A stretch of DNA of 10,025 nt from an uncultured Methanobrevibacter sp. (lineage in GTDB: Archaea > Methanobacteriota > Methanobacteria > Methanobacteriales > Methanobacteriaceae): assembly GCF_937898925.1 (NCBI RefSeq), contig NZ_CALDKF010000002.1, forward strand, positions 1 to 10,025. Reading direction: 5' to 3'. Positions 1 to 5,706 of the stretch are shown one piece after another. The notes under the pieces were generated by a model that saw only the letters and a list, made by a program, of their open reading frames with translations, was not told the origin of the DNA and did not search any database. Position numbers and translations under genes: made by a program. Position 1 is the first letter of the stretch, and every line of letters starts with the position of its first letter.

Positions 1-19
1 TGTCACTTTCAGGTCAATC

Positions 20-289
20 CTAGCATTTGCCGGGATCAAATTGGTGCTGATGGCACATAACTGCAACGATTGCCACTCCAGAGATAGTTCTGGTTGGTTT
101 CTTTCTCAAGAGATTTGAAACGATTTTCTTCTCTTCAAGGCTTGCATGTTCTAGGATTACAGAATTGCTCATAAATTTTTTCAAGTTCCTATCTCTACAG
201 AGCTGTCTTTTTTCCACTTCAAGCTCACGGCGAGTAGTTATCTTTCCATTTATGATATCTTCTATGATAATTCGACATGCTTCTTCCAT
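20..289 (-). CDS. elp3: Elp3 N-terminal part, reading frame interrupted near window edge
   Basis: This is the N-terminal part of archaeal Elp3, the radical SAM/acetyltransferase enzyme that begins 5-carboxymethyl modification of wobble uridine 34 in tRNA. The helical N-terminal region starting MEEACRIIIEDI and the segment RTISGVAIVAVM, which in the family comes just before the iron-sulfur cysteine motif, identify it. The start is the ATG at 287-289, which has a GGTGA Shine-Dalgarno site at 295-299; the upstream TTG/ATG starts overlap that site. Archaeal Elp3 normally continues as CPHGKCxYCP. Here the frame reads FDPGKC, then stop, D, stop, then PESD. Two of the three cluster cysteines are lost, one to Phe and one to a TGA stop, while the alignment stays in register. 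This could be a decaying gene or base errors at a contig end. Most of the ~540-residue protein would lie beyond base 1. The family assignment is firm; the integrity of the gene is not. Confidence 0.75.
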   Translation of the reverse strand: MEEACRIIIEDIINGKITTRRELEVEKRQLCRDRNLKKFMSNSVILEHASLEEKKIVSNLLRKKPTRTISGVAIVAVMCHQHQFDPGKC

Positions 290-294
290 TAGGT

Positions 295-299
295 TCACC
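295..299 (-). promoter_or_regulatory. Shine-Dalgarno site deciding the elp3 start
   Basis: GGTGA on the minus strand, 5 nt before the ATG of MEEACR. It overlaps the upstream ATG/TTG candidates and so argues against them. Confidence 0.7.
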
Positions 300-331
300 A
301 TCAATAAAGTTTTTTTTATTTTAATTGTTTT

Positions 332-345
332 ACCAATTATATCAG
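332..345 (-). promoter_or_regulatory. Candidate TATA box of elp3
   Basis: The minus strand reads GATATAATTGG, centred near 339. A start site about 26 nt downstream would fall near 313 and give a leader of roughly 24 nt, long enough to include the GGTGA site. A second AT-rich candidate is at 363-378. This is inferred from spacing only. Confidence 0.4.
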
Positions 346-444
346 TTTCATTTTTTATTGACTAATATTATATTTGTTTTTAAAATATTAATTTATTATC
401 ATAATTATATAAATTTTATTGCTTTAAAAAAATATTTAGATAAG

Positions 445-453
445 TTTATATAA
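445..453 (+). promoter_or_regulatory. Candidate distal TATA box of the PRC-barrel gene
   Basis: TTTATATAA is a good archaeal TATA box. Transcription would begin near 475, inside the palindrome at 470-491, and give an unusually long leader of about 114 nt before the ATG at 589. A nearer TATA-like palindrome at 528-541 would instead give a leader of about 30 nt. The sequence does not say which is used. Confidence 0.45.
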
Positions 454-469
454 TTTTCAATTCATATTC

Positions 470-491
470 TAACATAATGGTGATTATGTTA
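470..491. repeat. Perfect inverted repeat, candidate operator
   Basis: Arms TAACATAAT and ATTATGTTA (9 bp each, perfect) flank the spacer GGTG. The repeat lies about 21 bp downstream of the TATA box at 445-453, over the expected start site. A third copy of the TAACATAAT half-site is at 550-558. The position and symmetry suit a dimeric repressor, but AT-rich arms of this length can also arise by chance. Confidence 0.5.
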
Positions 492-527
492 AAATAACTT
501 TTTAGTTATATGGCCATTTCCAAAAAT

Positions 528-541
528 CAAAATATATTTTG
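528..541. promoter_or_regulatory. TATA-like perfect palindrome, candidate proximal promoter
   Basis: CAAAATATATTTTG is a 14-bp perfect palindrome centred at 534-535, with an AT core that could serve as a TATA box for the PRC-barrel gene. Its expected start site near 560 lies next to the TAACATAAT half-site at 550-558. An 8-bp palindrome, ATGGCCAT, is at 510-517. Confidence 0.35.
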
Positions 542-588
542 GTTAGTTTTAACATAATTTCTTAAAAATTAATAATTGAGGTAATAGA

Positions 589-945
589 ATGAAAATTAAA
601 CAATTATTAGGTATGATGGCTTTAGATGCTAATGCTAATGAAGTAGGTAAAATTGATGATGCTGAATTTGATCCTAAAGAAGGTAAAATCACTGCTATAA
701 CCATTGTCCTTAAGAAAAACTTCATCTCCTCCAACAAAATCGAAATTGACTTTGAAGATGTTAAAAGCATTGGAGATTATGTTTTATTAGATAAGGAAAT
801 CAACAAAGAAGCTGCAATTGAAGAAGCTGAAAAAGCAAAAGACACTAAAGAAGAAGTGGAAGAAGTTGAAGCAGAAATTGTTGATGATGAAGCAGAAGAA
901 GTGGAAGAAGAGGCTGAAGAAGCAGCTGAAGTAGAAATAAACTAA
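589..945 (+). CDS. PRC-barrel domain protein with acidic C-terminal tail
   Basis: A 118-residue cytosolic protein with no signal peptide or membrane segment. Residues 1 to about 68 form a PRC-barrel domain: KIKQLLGMMALDANANEVGK opens it, followed by the DAEFDPKEGKITAI strand pair and a closing DYVLLDKEI. Residues from about 72 to 118 are almost pure acidic tail, with roughly 20 Glu and 3 Asp among the last 47 residues, probably disordered or helical. The ATG has a GAGGTA Shine-Dalgarno site at 578-583. PRC-barrel proteins are small β-barrel adaptors; some in euryarchaea (CdpB-type) take part in FtsZ-based division, others bind RNA or have unknown roles. No specific role can be assigned from sequence. 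DUF2098 follows 58 bp downstream, so co-transcription is possible. The GAA-rich codons of the tail form a slippage-prone stretch, so tail length may differ between strains. Confidence 0.85.
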   Translation: MKIKQLLGMMALDANANEVGKIDDAEFDPKEGKITAITIVLKKNFISSNKIEIDFEDVKSIGDYVLLDKEINKEAAIEEAEKAKDTKEEVEEVEAEIVDDEAEEVEEEAEEAAEVEIN

Positions 946-994
946 ATTAAATTTTTATTTATTTTCTTCTTTGAAGACTTTATTAAAACCTATC

Positions 995-1000
995 GGTGAT
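995..1000 (+). promoter_or_regulatory. Shine-Dalgarno site deciding the DUF2098 start
   Basis: GGTGAT ends 3 nt before the ATG at 1004, the same spacing as for the thioredoxin-like gene. It rules out the in-frame TTG at 971, which would place the site inside the coding region. Confidence 0.75.
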
Positions 1001-1003
1001 AAT

Positions 1004-1306
1004 ATGAGTATTTGTGATATTCGAGGAGAAACCATTGATATAGGTTCCTTTATAAGATATACCGGTACTGGTACCATAAGTAAAGTTGTTGATTTGAAAG
1101 AAGAAGACAACGAGCAATGGGTAAAATTAGATGAACCTGCCTTATGGTATGCAGCTGATTCTTTAGAGGTTGTTAATGAAAAAGACATCGTTGATTCAGA
1201 AAACCTTGATAAGGACACTCTTGAGCAAGTCAAGGACATTAAGGAAGGCTATGAAGAACTCAATGCTAACTTAAACGATATTCAAGGTTGTGAAGGTGGA
1301 GGATAA
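1004..1306 (+). CDS. DUF2098 family protein
   Basis: A 100-residue protein of the DUF2098 family, which I know only from methanogens and whose function is unknown. The diagnostic core is residues 6-54: IRGETIDIGSFIRYTGTG, then ISKVVDL, then WVKLDEPALWYAADSLEVV. It looks like a small SH3-like β-barrel. Residues 55-93 are charged and probably helical, and the protein ends GCEGGG, with a second cysteine at position 4. It is probably co-transcribed with the PRC-barrel gene ahead of it; both encode small β-barrel proteins with charged C-terminal parts. The start at 1004 is chosen for its GGTGAT site. The stop codon lies inside a small hairpin that leads into a T-rich terminator. The family assignment is good; no function is claimed. 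Confidence 0.85.
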   Translation: MSICDIRGETIDIGSFIRYTGTGTISKVVDLKEEDNEQWVKLDEPALWYAADSLEVVNEKDIVDSENLDKDTLEQVKDIKEGYEELNANLNDIQGCEGGG

Positions 1307-1346
1307 TTCTCCTCTTCTTTATTTTTTCTTTTTTTTAAGATTTTTA
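1299..1346 (+). terminator. Hairpin plus T-tract terminator after DUF2098
   Basis: GAGGA (1299-1303) pairs with TCCTC (1310-1314) around the loop TAATTC, which contains the stop codon's end. T-rich runs TTCTTTATTTTTTC and CTTTTTTTT follow to about 1336, then ATTTTTACACTAT. This is typical U-tract termination for a euryarchaeon, with an unusual stem that overlaps the stop codon. Confidence 0.6.
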
Positions 1347-1414
1347 CACTATCAAGATTAAAATCAATCTATATATTTTATAATTTAAAAATATTTTTTT
1401 TCAAGATCCTTCTT

Positions 1415-1429
1415 TTTAAAAATAGTAAA
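1415..1429 (-). terminator. ACTATTTTT-type 3' element after the helicase gene
   Basis: On the minus strand, TTTACTATTTTTAAA lies 12 bp after the helicase stop codon. The same element follows the thioredoxin, sppA, aroK and S17e genes. It is a U-rich terminator candidate. Confidence 0.45.
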
Positions 1430-1440
1430 GAGATAATTAA

Positions 1441-3513
1441 TTAATAATTATCTGCGAATTTTTTAATGTTATGAGCTAATTTTGGACCAATTCCATCAAC
1501 CTTTTGAAGCTCTTTTTCTGAATATGGTCTTAAGTCATCGCCGAATACATCAACCAATGCTCTTGCACGACGTCTTCCTAAACGTTTGACTCCAATAACA
1601 AGAGGGATTATGTCTTCTTTTACACCATAGTAAAGCCTTGCAGAAAGGAAATCCAAATCCTTTGAATAAGTGTATTTTCCAAGAACTTCAAGGGTATTCT
1701 TTGTAAACCTTACAAGCAATGAAGCTTCATATGCAGAGCGTCTGGTGGATGAAGAGTATACATGGTAAGCATTTTCAATTTGGTACTCTGTCCTTTCATT
1801 TATCCATTCAATTAAGGACACTGCTGTTGCTTCAGGGTTTCCAATGTCAATGGCAAATAAGCCATAGTTTGATAGCATTTCACGAACAGGATCCTTGGAT
1901 TTTCTGCCCTTAAACGCAATGAGAGGCATATCAGGTGTTTGTGCCAATTGGTAAATAAGTTCTTCCGGCTTAAAGTTATCCAGATTGTTTGCATATTCCT
2001 TGATTTTAACAGCTGTTTCTACGCTATAATTTGATCTTGCTATAAGATTACCGAATGGAGTTGTTTTGAGTCCGCTTGGGGTAGCCTGCAAAATCTGGTT
2101 CTGGAGCAAGAATTCCAAAGCGTTCATGATTTCAAATTTCAAGCTTTCTTCAGCAAAGAAGCTCATGGAAGCATTTGCTGTCATTTGATATCCATAGAAT
2201 GTTTTTGTGAAAAAGTCTTGAAGATCTTCCGGAGTTTTTGATAAGGTGGATGCTACCTGTGCAATAATCTGCTTAAATACAGCATCCTTGTTTTCAATTA
2301 ATTTAGAGTTTGTAGGTTCTACCTGACCATTGATGTAACGCTCTTCAAGGGTAATTGCCTCTTCCATTGATTTGGCAATCAAATAGGAGTAACCTGTATC
2401 ATCATATTGGGGCCTTCCTGCCCTTCCTGACATTTGCTCGTAATCAAAGACAGGAATTGCCTGTGGCCCATCTGAAGTCCATCTTGTATAGTCTCTGATA
2501 ACCACATATTTTGAAGGAAGGTTAACCCCATACATTAAGCTTGGAGTAGCTGCAATCATTAGGATATTTCCATTTCTGAATTCCTCTTCAATGATTTCCT
2601 TTTGCTCACTGAAAAGGCCTGCATGGTGGAAAACAGCACCGTTTTCACAGCTTTCAGCTAATTTAAGACAAGTTGAAGTTGGTCTTGATCCCTTTTTCTC
2701 AGGAACTGCAAGCAACTTATCTGCAACTTCCTTGAATCGTTGCTTTTGCTCCGCTGTAGTTTTCTTTTTCAATTTTCCTGCAACATAATTTGCTAAGCTT
2801 TCTGTAAATCTTCTTGTTGATACGAAACTCAATGCCTGTGCATCATCTGATATGGCCTTTTCAATAACCTTTACAACTACATCATTCTTGTTTTTTGTAT
2901 TGAACATTTCAGCATCCAACACATCTTTATTTAATGGGACTGGCCTGTAGTCATGCTCTACGACAGTTGCATCCAACCAGCTTTCGATTTCACCCATATT
3001 TTCAAGAGTTGCAGACAATGCAATGATCCTTAAGCTTGGATTGATTATTTTTGCCCTGGTTATTGCACATTCTATAGTAGGGCCTCTTGTAAATTCGCCG
3101 ATCATATGGAACTCATCGATGATTAATGTATCGACTTCCCTTAGGGCATCCCATGAAAATCTTGTCAATGCATCAAATGATTCAAATACCATAACTGACA
3201 AGTCTGAAGATGATGGGTGTTTTCCTACCTTGATTCCAAATTCCTCGAATTTCTTGAACTCCTTTACCTTTTCATTTTGGATTGAAAGGAGAGGTGCAGC
3301 ATAAACCGCTTTTCCACCATCTAAAATGGATTTGAGAGCTGCCATTATTCCAAGCACGGTTTTCCCACTGGCAGTAGGAATCGCTATGACACAATTCCTA
3401 TTGTTTTCAAGGTATCCGGATTCAATCACTGCCTTTTGTGCAGGGTTGAAATCCTCAATGTAAGGATAGCAGCTATTGATTATTGTCTTAATGTTTTCAG
3501 GGATGTTTTCCAT
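1441..3513 (-). CDS. hel308: Hel308 (Hjm) superfamily 2 DNA helicase
   Basis: A 690-residue ATP-dependent 3'-5' DNA helicase that acts at stalled or collapsed replication forks; the length is normal for archaeal Hel308. Motifs in order: Q-like FNPAQKAV (22-29), Walker A IPTASGKT (45-52), Walker B DEFH (133-136), SAT (167-169), FHHAGL (295-300), motif V ATPSLMYGVNLP (322-333) and motif VI QMSGRAGRP (360-368). A winged-helix and ratchet region follows. The last ~50 residues carry the helix-hairpin-helix domain with GRRRARAL (646-653), matching the arginine-rich domain V motif of Hel308, and VDGIGPKLA. The Walker B box is DEFH, where DEIH or DEVH is more usual. The ATG at 3511-3513 has no clear Shine-Dalgarno site, and a TATA box lies about 24 bp upstream, so the mRNA may be leaderless. 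moaC lies upstream on the same strand, 120 bp away. The identification is very secure. Confidence 0.95.
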   Translation of the reverse strand: MENIPENIKTIINSCYPYIEDFNPAQKAVIESGYLENNRNCVIAIPTASGKTVLGIMAALKSILDGGKAVYAAPLLSIQNEKVKEFKKFEEFGIKVGKHPSSSDLSVMVFESFDALTRFSWDALREVDTLIIDEFHMIGEFTRGPTIECAITRAKIINPSLRIIALSATLENMGEIESWLDATVVEHDYRPVPLNKDVLDAEMFNTKNKNDVVVKVIEKAISDDAQALSFVSTRRFTESLANYVAGKLKKKTTAEQKQRFKEVADKLLAVPEKKGSRPTSTCLKLAESCENGAVFHHAGLFSEQKEIIEEEFRNGNILMIAATPSLMYGVNLPSKYVVIRDYTRWTSDGPQAIPVFDYEQMSGRAGRPQYDDTGYSYLIAKSMEEAITLEERYINGQVEPTNSKLIENKDAVFKQIIAQVASTLSKTPEDLQDFFTKTFYGYQMTANASMSFFAEESLKFEIMNALEFLLQNQILQATPSGLKTTPFGNLIARSNYSVETAVKIKEYANNLDNFKPEELIYQLAQTPDMPLIAFKGRKSKDPVREMLSNYGLFAIDIGNPEATAVSLIEWINERTEYQIENAYHVYSSSTRRSAYEASLLVRFTKNTLEVLGKYTYSKDLDFLSARLYYGVKEDIIPLVIGVKRLGRRRARALVDVFGDDLRPYSEKELQKVDGIGPKLAHNIKKFADNY

Positions 3514-3532
3514 ATAAATCAGTCTAATAGTT

Positions 3533-3540
3533 TTTATAAA
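3533..3540 (-). promoter_or_regulatory. TATA box of hel308, near-leaderless spacing
   Basis: TTTATAAA is centred 23-24 bp upstream of the helicase ATG, the normal distance between an archaeal TATA box and the transcription start. The mRNA would begin at or next to the start codon. This agrees with the lack of a Shine-Dalgarno site. An alternative TATA-like stretch at 3555-3566 would give a leader of about 22 nt. Confidence 0.55.
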
Positions 3541-3633
3541 TGAAATAAAAGATTATTTTTTATAATATGTTTGTATTTAATATATAATCTTGATTTTCTT
3601 AGAGCATTTGGTAAGTTTTAAAATTTAAAAGGA

Positions 3634-4104
3634 TTAGATTTTTTCCTTCTTAAGAACTACAATGTCAGAAATCTTAGTGTCTGGATATTGTCCTTTCTCA
3701 TCCTTTTCAACTGCTTTTGTCATGTCCCAAATGGTGAGCAATGCTACGCTCACTCCAGTGATCGCTTCCATTTCCACACCGGTTTGACCAGTCAATCTGC
3801 ATTCGCAAGTTGCAGTGATTTCCTCTTCTCCAAGATCAAATTCTATTTCAATTCCACTTAAGTTCAATGGATGGCAAAGAGGGATAATGTCAGATGTCTT
3901 TTTTACAGCTTGAATTCCTGCTATTTGAGCAGTTGTCAATACATTTCCCTTCTTGATTTCAGCATTCTTGATCATTTCAATTGTTTCCTTTTGAAGATGA
4001 ATCTTTCCGCTTGCCACTGCAGTTCTTCTTTGCTGTGGCTTAGCTCCAACTTCCACCATATGAACTCCAGTTTCAGTAAGGTGAGTAAATTCTTTTTCTC
4101 CCAT
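3634..4104 (-). CDS. moaC: Cyclic pyranopterin monophosphate synthase MoaC
   Basis: A 156-residue enzyme that converts 3',8-cyclo-7,8-dihydro-GTP, made by MoaA, into cyclic pyranopterin monophosphate in the cytosol. This is an early step of molybdopterin or tungstopterin synthesis, which methanogens need for formylmethanofuran dehydrogenase. Family landmarks in order: FTHLTETGVHMVEVG (6-20), RRTAVASG (26-33), KGNVLTTAQIAGIQAVKKTSD (52-72), the IPLCHPL block with His78, TGQTGVEMEAITGVSVALLT with Glu111 and Glu113, and DMTKAVEKD with catalytic Asp127 and Lys130. The length is normal and all active-site positions I know are present. The ATG has a GAGGTT Shine-Dalgarno site (4110-4115). No other molybdopterin gene is in the window. 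The gene stands alone between the glycosyltransferase and hel308. Confidence 0.96.
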   Translation of the reverse strand: MGEKEFTHLTETGVHMVEVGAKPQQRRTAVASGKIHLQKETIEMIKNAEIKKGNVLTTAQIAGIQAVKKTSDIIPLCHPLNLSGIEIEFDLGEEEITATCECRLTGQTGVEMEAITGVSVALLTIWDMTKAVEKDEKGQYPDTKISDIVVLKKEKI

Positions 4105-4328
4105 TTAATAACCTCTAATTAATTGATAAATCTGAATATTTTGATTTTTAATTCATACTTTATTTCTATTTTTTCTTTTATTTTTCATTATTAATAACTA
4201 TTATCCAAAATCTAATTAAAATTTAACCGAATAATTATTATTTTTTAATTTAAATGAATTTAATTAATTTAAATCAATTTTGAAATTGTTTTAATGATTT
4301 TTATTTTTTAAAATTTTAAATAATTATA

Positions 4329-4352
4329 TTTTCAGTTCAATTTTCAGTTCAA
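4329..4352. repeat. Perfect tandem 12-bp duplication across the glycosyltransferase stop
   Basis: TTTTCAGTTCAA occurs twice back to back. Read on the coding (minus) strand, the frame ends ...L N stop K L N stop. The duplication is four codons long, and the second copy repeats the stop in frame. It is probably a replication-slippage event. Confidence 0.85.
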
Positions 4353-5447
4353 CTCATCGTAAGGCAATTTGGTTTCACCAAAGTCTTTTGCCCTATTTCT
4401 TGCATTTGACTTGAATTTTTCCATCAAATCCTCATCACTCAAAATCTTTTCAATGGCATTGGCCAAATCGGATGGGTCATTAGGATCAATTAATAAGCCT
4501 ACATCTTCTGTGATTATCTCTTTTATTCCACCAACATTGCTTCCAATAACTGGCTTTCCACAGGATAATGCTTCAATGAGTACAAGCCCAAAGCTTTCGC
4601 TTAATGATGGCAATACGAGAAGGTCACAGCTTGGTATTATATCCTCGACATCTCCTCTGGAACCTGTAAAGTAAACATTTCCAATATTTTCCTTTTCACA
4701 TTTTTCCTTAAGCTCTTTTGATTGTGGGCCATCACCAACTATGACAAGATTGGCTTCTATGCCCATTTCTTTTTTAGCTTCAATTAGCACTTCAACATTC
4801 TTTCTTTTAATTATATTTCCGACAAATAAAATGATAGGTTTGTCTCCATCTGCATTGAATTCTTGAACCAATTCTTTTTTAAATTTGTCCTTGTTTTCTT
4901 CTGTAGTTTTAAACTTATTTACATCTATACTATTCCAGTGCAATCTTGTCTTTTCTTTAATATTTGGAATATTTGTCTTGATGATTTCCTCTTTCAAAGT
5001 TTCACTTACAGCAAGGACCACATCAGCATCCTTAAGCACTTTATTGATGAGAGGTCTTGTGAACTTTTGCTTTTTGTAGGTTTCAAACATGTCTGATCCA
5101 TGTGAAGTCACATAGGTTTTGGTATGGGTTGATTTTCCAGCCTTTACGCTTGCCCATCCTGCAGGAAGCAAATAGTGTCCGTGGATTATGTCTATGTTTT
5201 CCCCTTCAATCAATTTTTTAAGCTCTCTTTTAGCATTGATTGCAAAGAATAATCCTCGAAGTCCTGGAATGTTAACTCCTTTAGTGCCTATAACATGGAT
5301 TCCATCAATATCCTTAATGTCCTTGTGAGGGTAAGTGATTACATACACTTCATGGCCTTTTTTTATCAATTCCTTTGATAATGTGTGTATATGAACTCCA
5401 ACTCCTCCAATATGTGGTGGAAATTGTCCAACCATAGCAATTTTCAT
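4344..5447 (-). CDS. GT4-family glycosyltransferase
   Basis: A 367-residue retaining glycosyltransferase with the GT-B fold. The N-terminal acceptor domain begins MKIAMVGQFPPHIGGVGVH (residues 1-19), a glycine-rich loop typical of GT4 enzymes, and includes the HGHYLLPAGWAS (89-100) and VTSHGSD (113-119) stretches. The C-terminal domain runs from about residue 204: ILFVGNIIKRKN (206-217), VIVGDGP (235-241), and the EX7E motif Glu284-SFGLVLI-Glu292, followed by GKPVIGSNVGGIKE for the nucleotide-sugar site. There is no signal peptide or membrane segment, so it probably works at the inner face of the membrane on lipid-linked or cell-wall/glycan precursors; donor and acceptor cannot be read from the sequence. 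The ATG has a GAGGTTA Shine-Dalgarno site. The gene is not in a visible glycan cluster. A tandem duplication spans its stop codon, and an A-tract array lies upstream of its promoter. Confidence 0.9.
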   Translation of the reverse strand: MKIAMVGQFPPHIGGVGVHIHTLSKELIKKGHEVYVITYPHKDIKDIDGIHVIGTKGVNIPGLRGLFFAINAKRELKKLIEGENIDIIHGHYLLPAGWASVKAGKSTHTKTYVTSHGSDMFETYKKQKFTRPLINKVLKDADVVLAVSETLKEEIIKTNIPNIKEKTRLHWNSIDVNKFKTTEENKDKFKKELVQEFNADGDKPIILFVGNIIKRKNVEVLIEAKKEMGIEANLVIVGDGPQSKELKEKCEKENIGNVYFTGSRGDVEDIIPSCDLLVLPSLSESFGLVLIEALSCGKPVIGSNVGGIKEIITEDVGLLIDPNDPSDLANAIEKILSDEDLMEKFKSNARNRAKDFGETKLPYDELN

Positions 5448-5473
5448 TTTTTAACCTCTTTCATTTAGAAATA

Positions 5474-5503
5474 TTTGAACTTAATGTTTGAACTTAACAT
5501 TAA
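5474..5503. repeat. Overlapping direct and inverted repeat upstream of the glycosyltransferase
   Basis: TTTGAACTTAA occurs at 5474-5484 and 5487-5497, a 13-bp period. Overlapping this, TTAATGTT (5481-5488) and AACATTAA (5496-5503) form a perfect 8-bp inverted repeat with a 7-nt spacer. The cluster lies between the AT-rich TATA candidates at 5505-5517 and 5537-5545 and the start codon, over the expected transcription start. This position suits an operator. Confidence 0.5.
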
Positions 5504-5504
5504 T

Positions 5505-5545
5505 ATTATAATATATCTTATTAATTCTATTTATTCTTATATAAA
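5505..5545 (-). promoter_or_regulatory. Candidate promoter region of the glycosyltransferase gene
   Basis: There are two minus-strand TATA candidates: TTTATATAA at 5537-5545 (start near 5515) and GATATATTATAATATT around 5503-5517 (start near 5484). Both give leaders that contain the Shine-Dalgarno site. The six-unit A-tract array lies immediately upstream. Confidence 0.4.
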
Positions 5546-5550
5546 ATTGC

Positions 5551-5675
5551 TTAAAAAAATAGTGGAAATGATTTAAAAATAGTAAAAATATGTTTAAAAA
5601 AATAAAAATTTAATTTAAAAATAGTAAAGAAATTGATTTTAAAACAGTTAAAAAGTTAATTTAAAAAAAGTAAAA
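5551..5675. repeat. Six degenerate ~21-bp repeats with phased A-tracts
   Basis: Units begin at 5551, 5572, 5593, 5614, 5638 and 5660 (steps 21, 21, 21, 24, 22). The best units read TTTAAAAATAGTAAA. Each unit has two A-tracts 9-10 bp apart, so A-tracts recur about every 10.5 bp, the geometry of intrinsically curved DNA. On the minus strand the same units read as TTTACTATTTTTAAA terminators behind the thioredoxin gene. The array fills most of the space between that gene and the glycosyltransferase promoter. It could end transcription, bend DNA upstream of the promoter, or both. Low complexity explains part of the likeness. Confidence 0.55.
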
Positions 5676-5706
5676 AAGAAAAAATATTAGAAAATTGTTT
5701 TTGCAA

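Noticed and set aside
14..22. In-frame TAG and TGA in elp3 as pyrrolysine or selenocysteine codons
   Set aside because: Methanobrevibacter is not known to use either. Two different stops lie two codons apart, and the first cluster Cys and nearby residues are also changed, which fits decay or sequence error better.
165..365. Plus-strand small hydrophobic reading frame over the elp3 start
   Set aside because: It reads the reverse of the conserved Elp3 N-terminus and runs into AT-rich spacer. Its hydrophobicity comes from T-rich codons.
549..770. Minus-strand reading frame opposite the PRC-barrel gene
   Set aside because: It is antisense to a well-supported gene, has no ribosome site and no recognisable domain.
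955..1239. Minus-strand reading frame opposite DUF2098
   Set aside because: It is a shadow of the DUF2098 gene with low-complexity Ser/Thr-rich translation and no family likeness.
4247..4280. Direct repeat AATTTAAATnAATTT in the moaC-glycosyltransferase spacer
   Set aside because: It is pure A/T low-complexity sequence with no tie to a start or stop. The 4116-4343 spacer shows no other structure I can support.
5551..5675. CRISPR array
   Set aside because: The units are about 21 bp, degenerate and A-rich, with no unique spacers, no leader and no cas gene.
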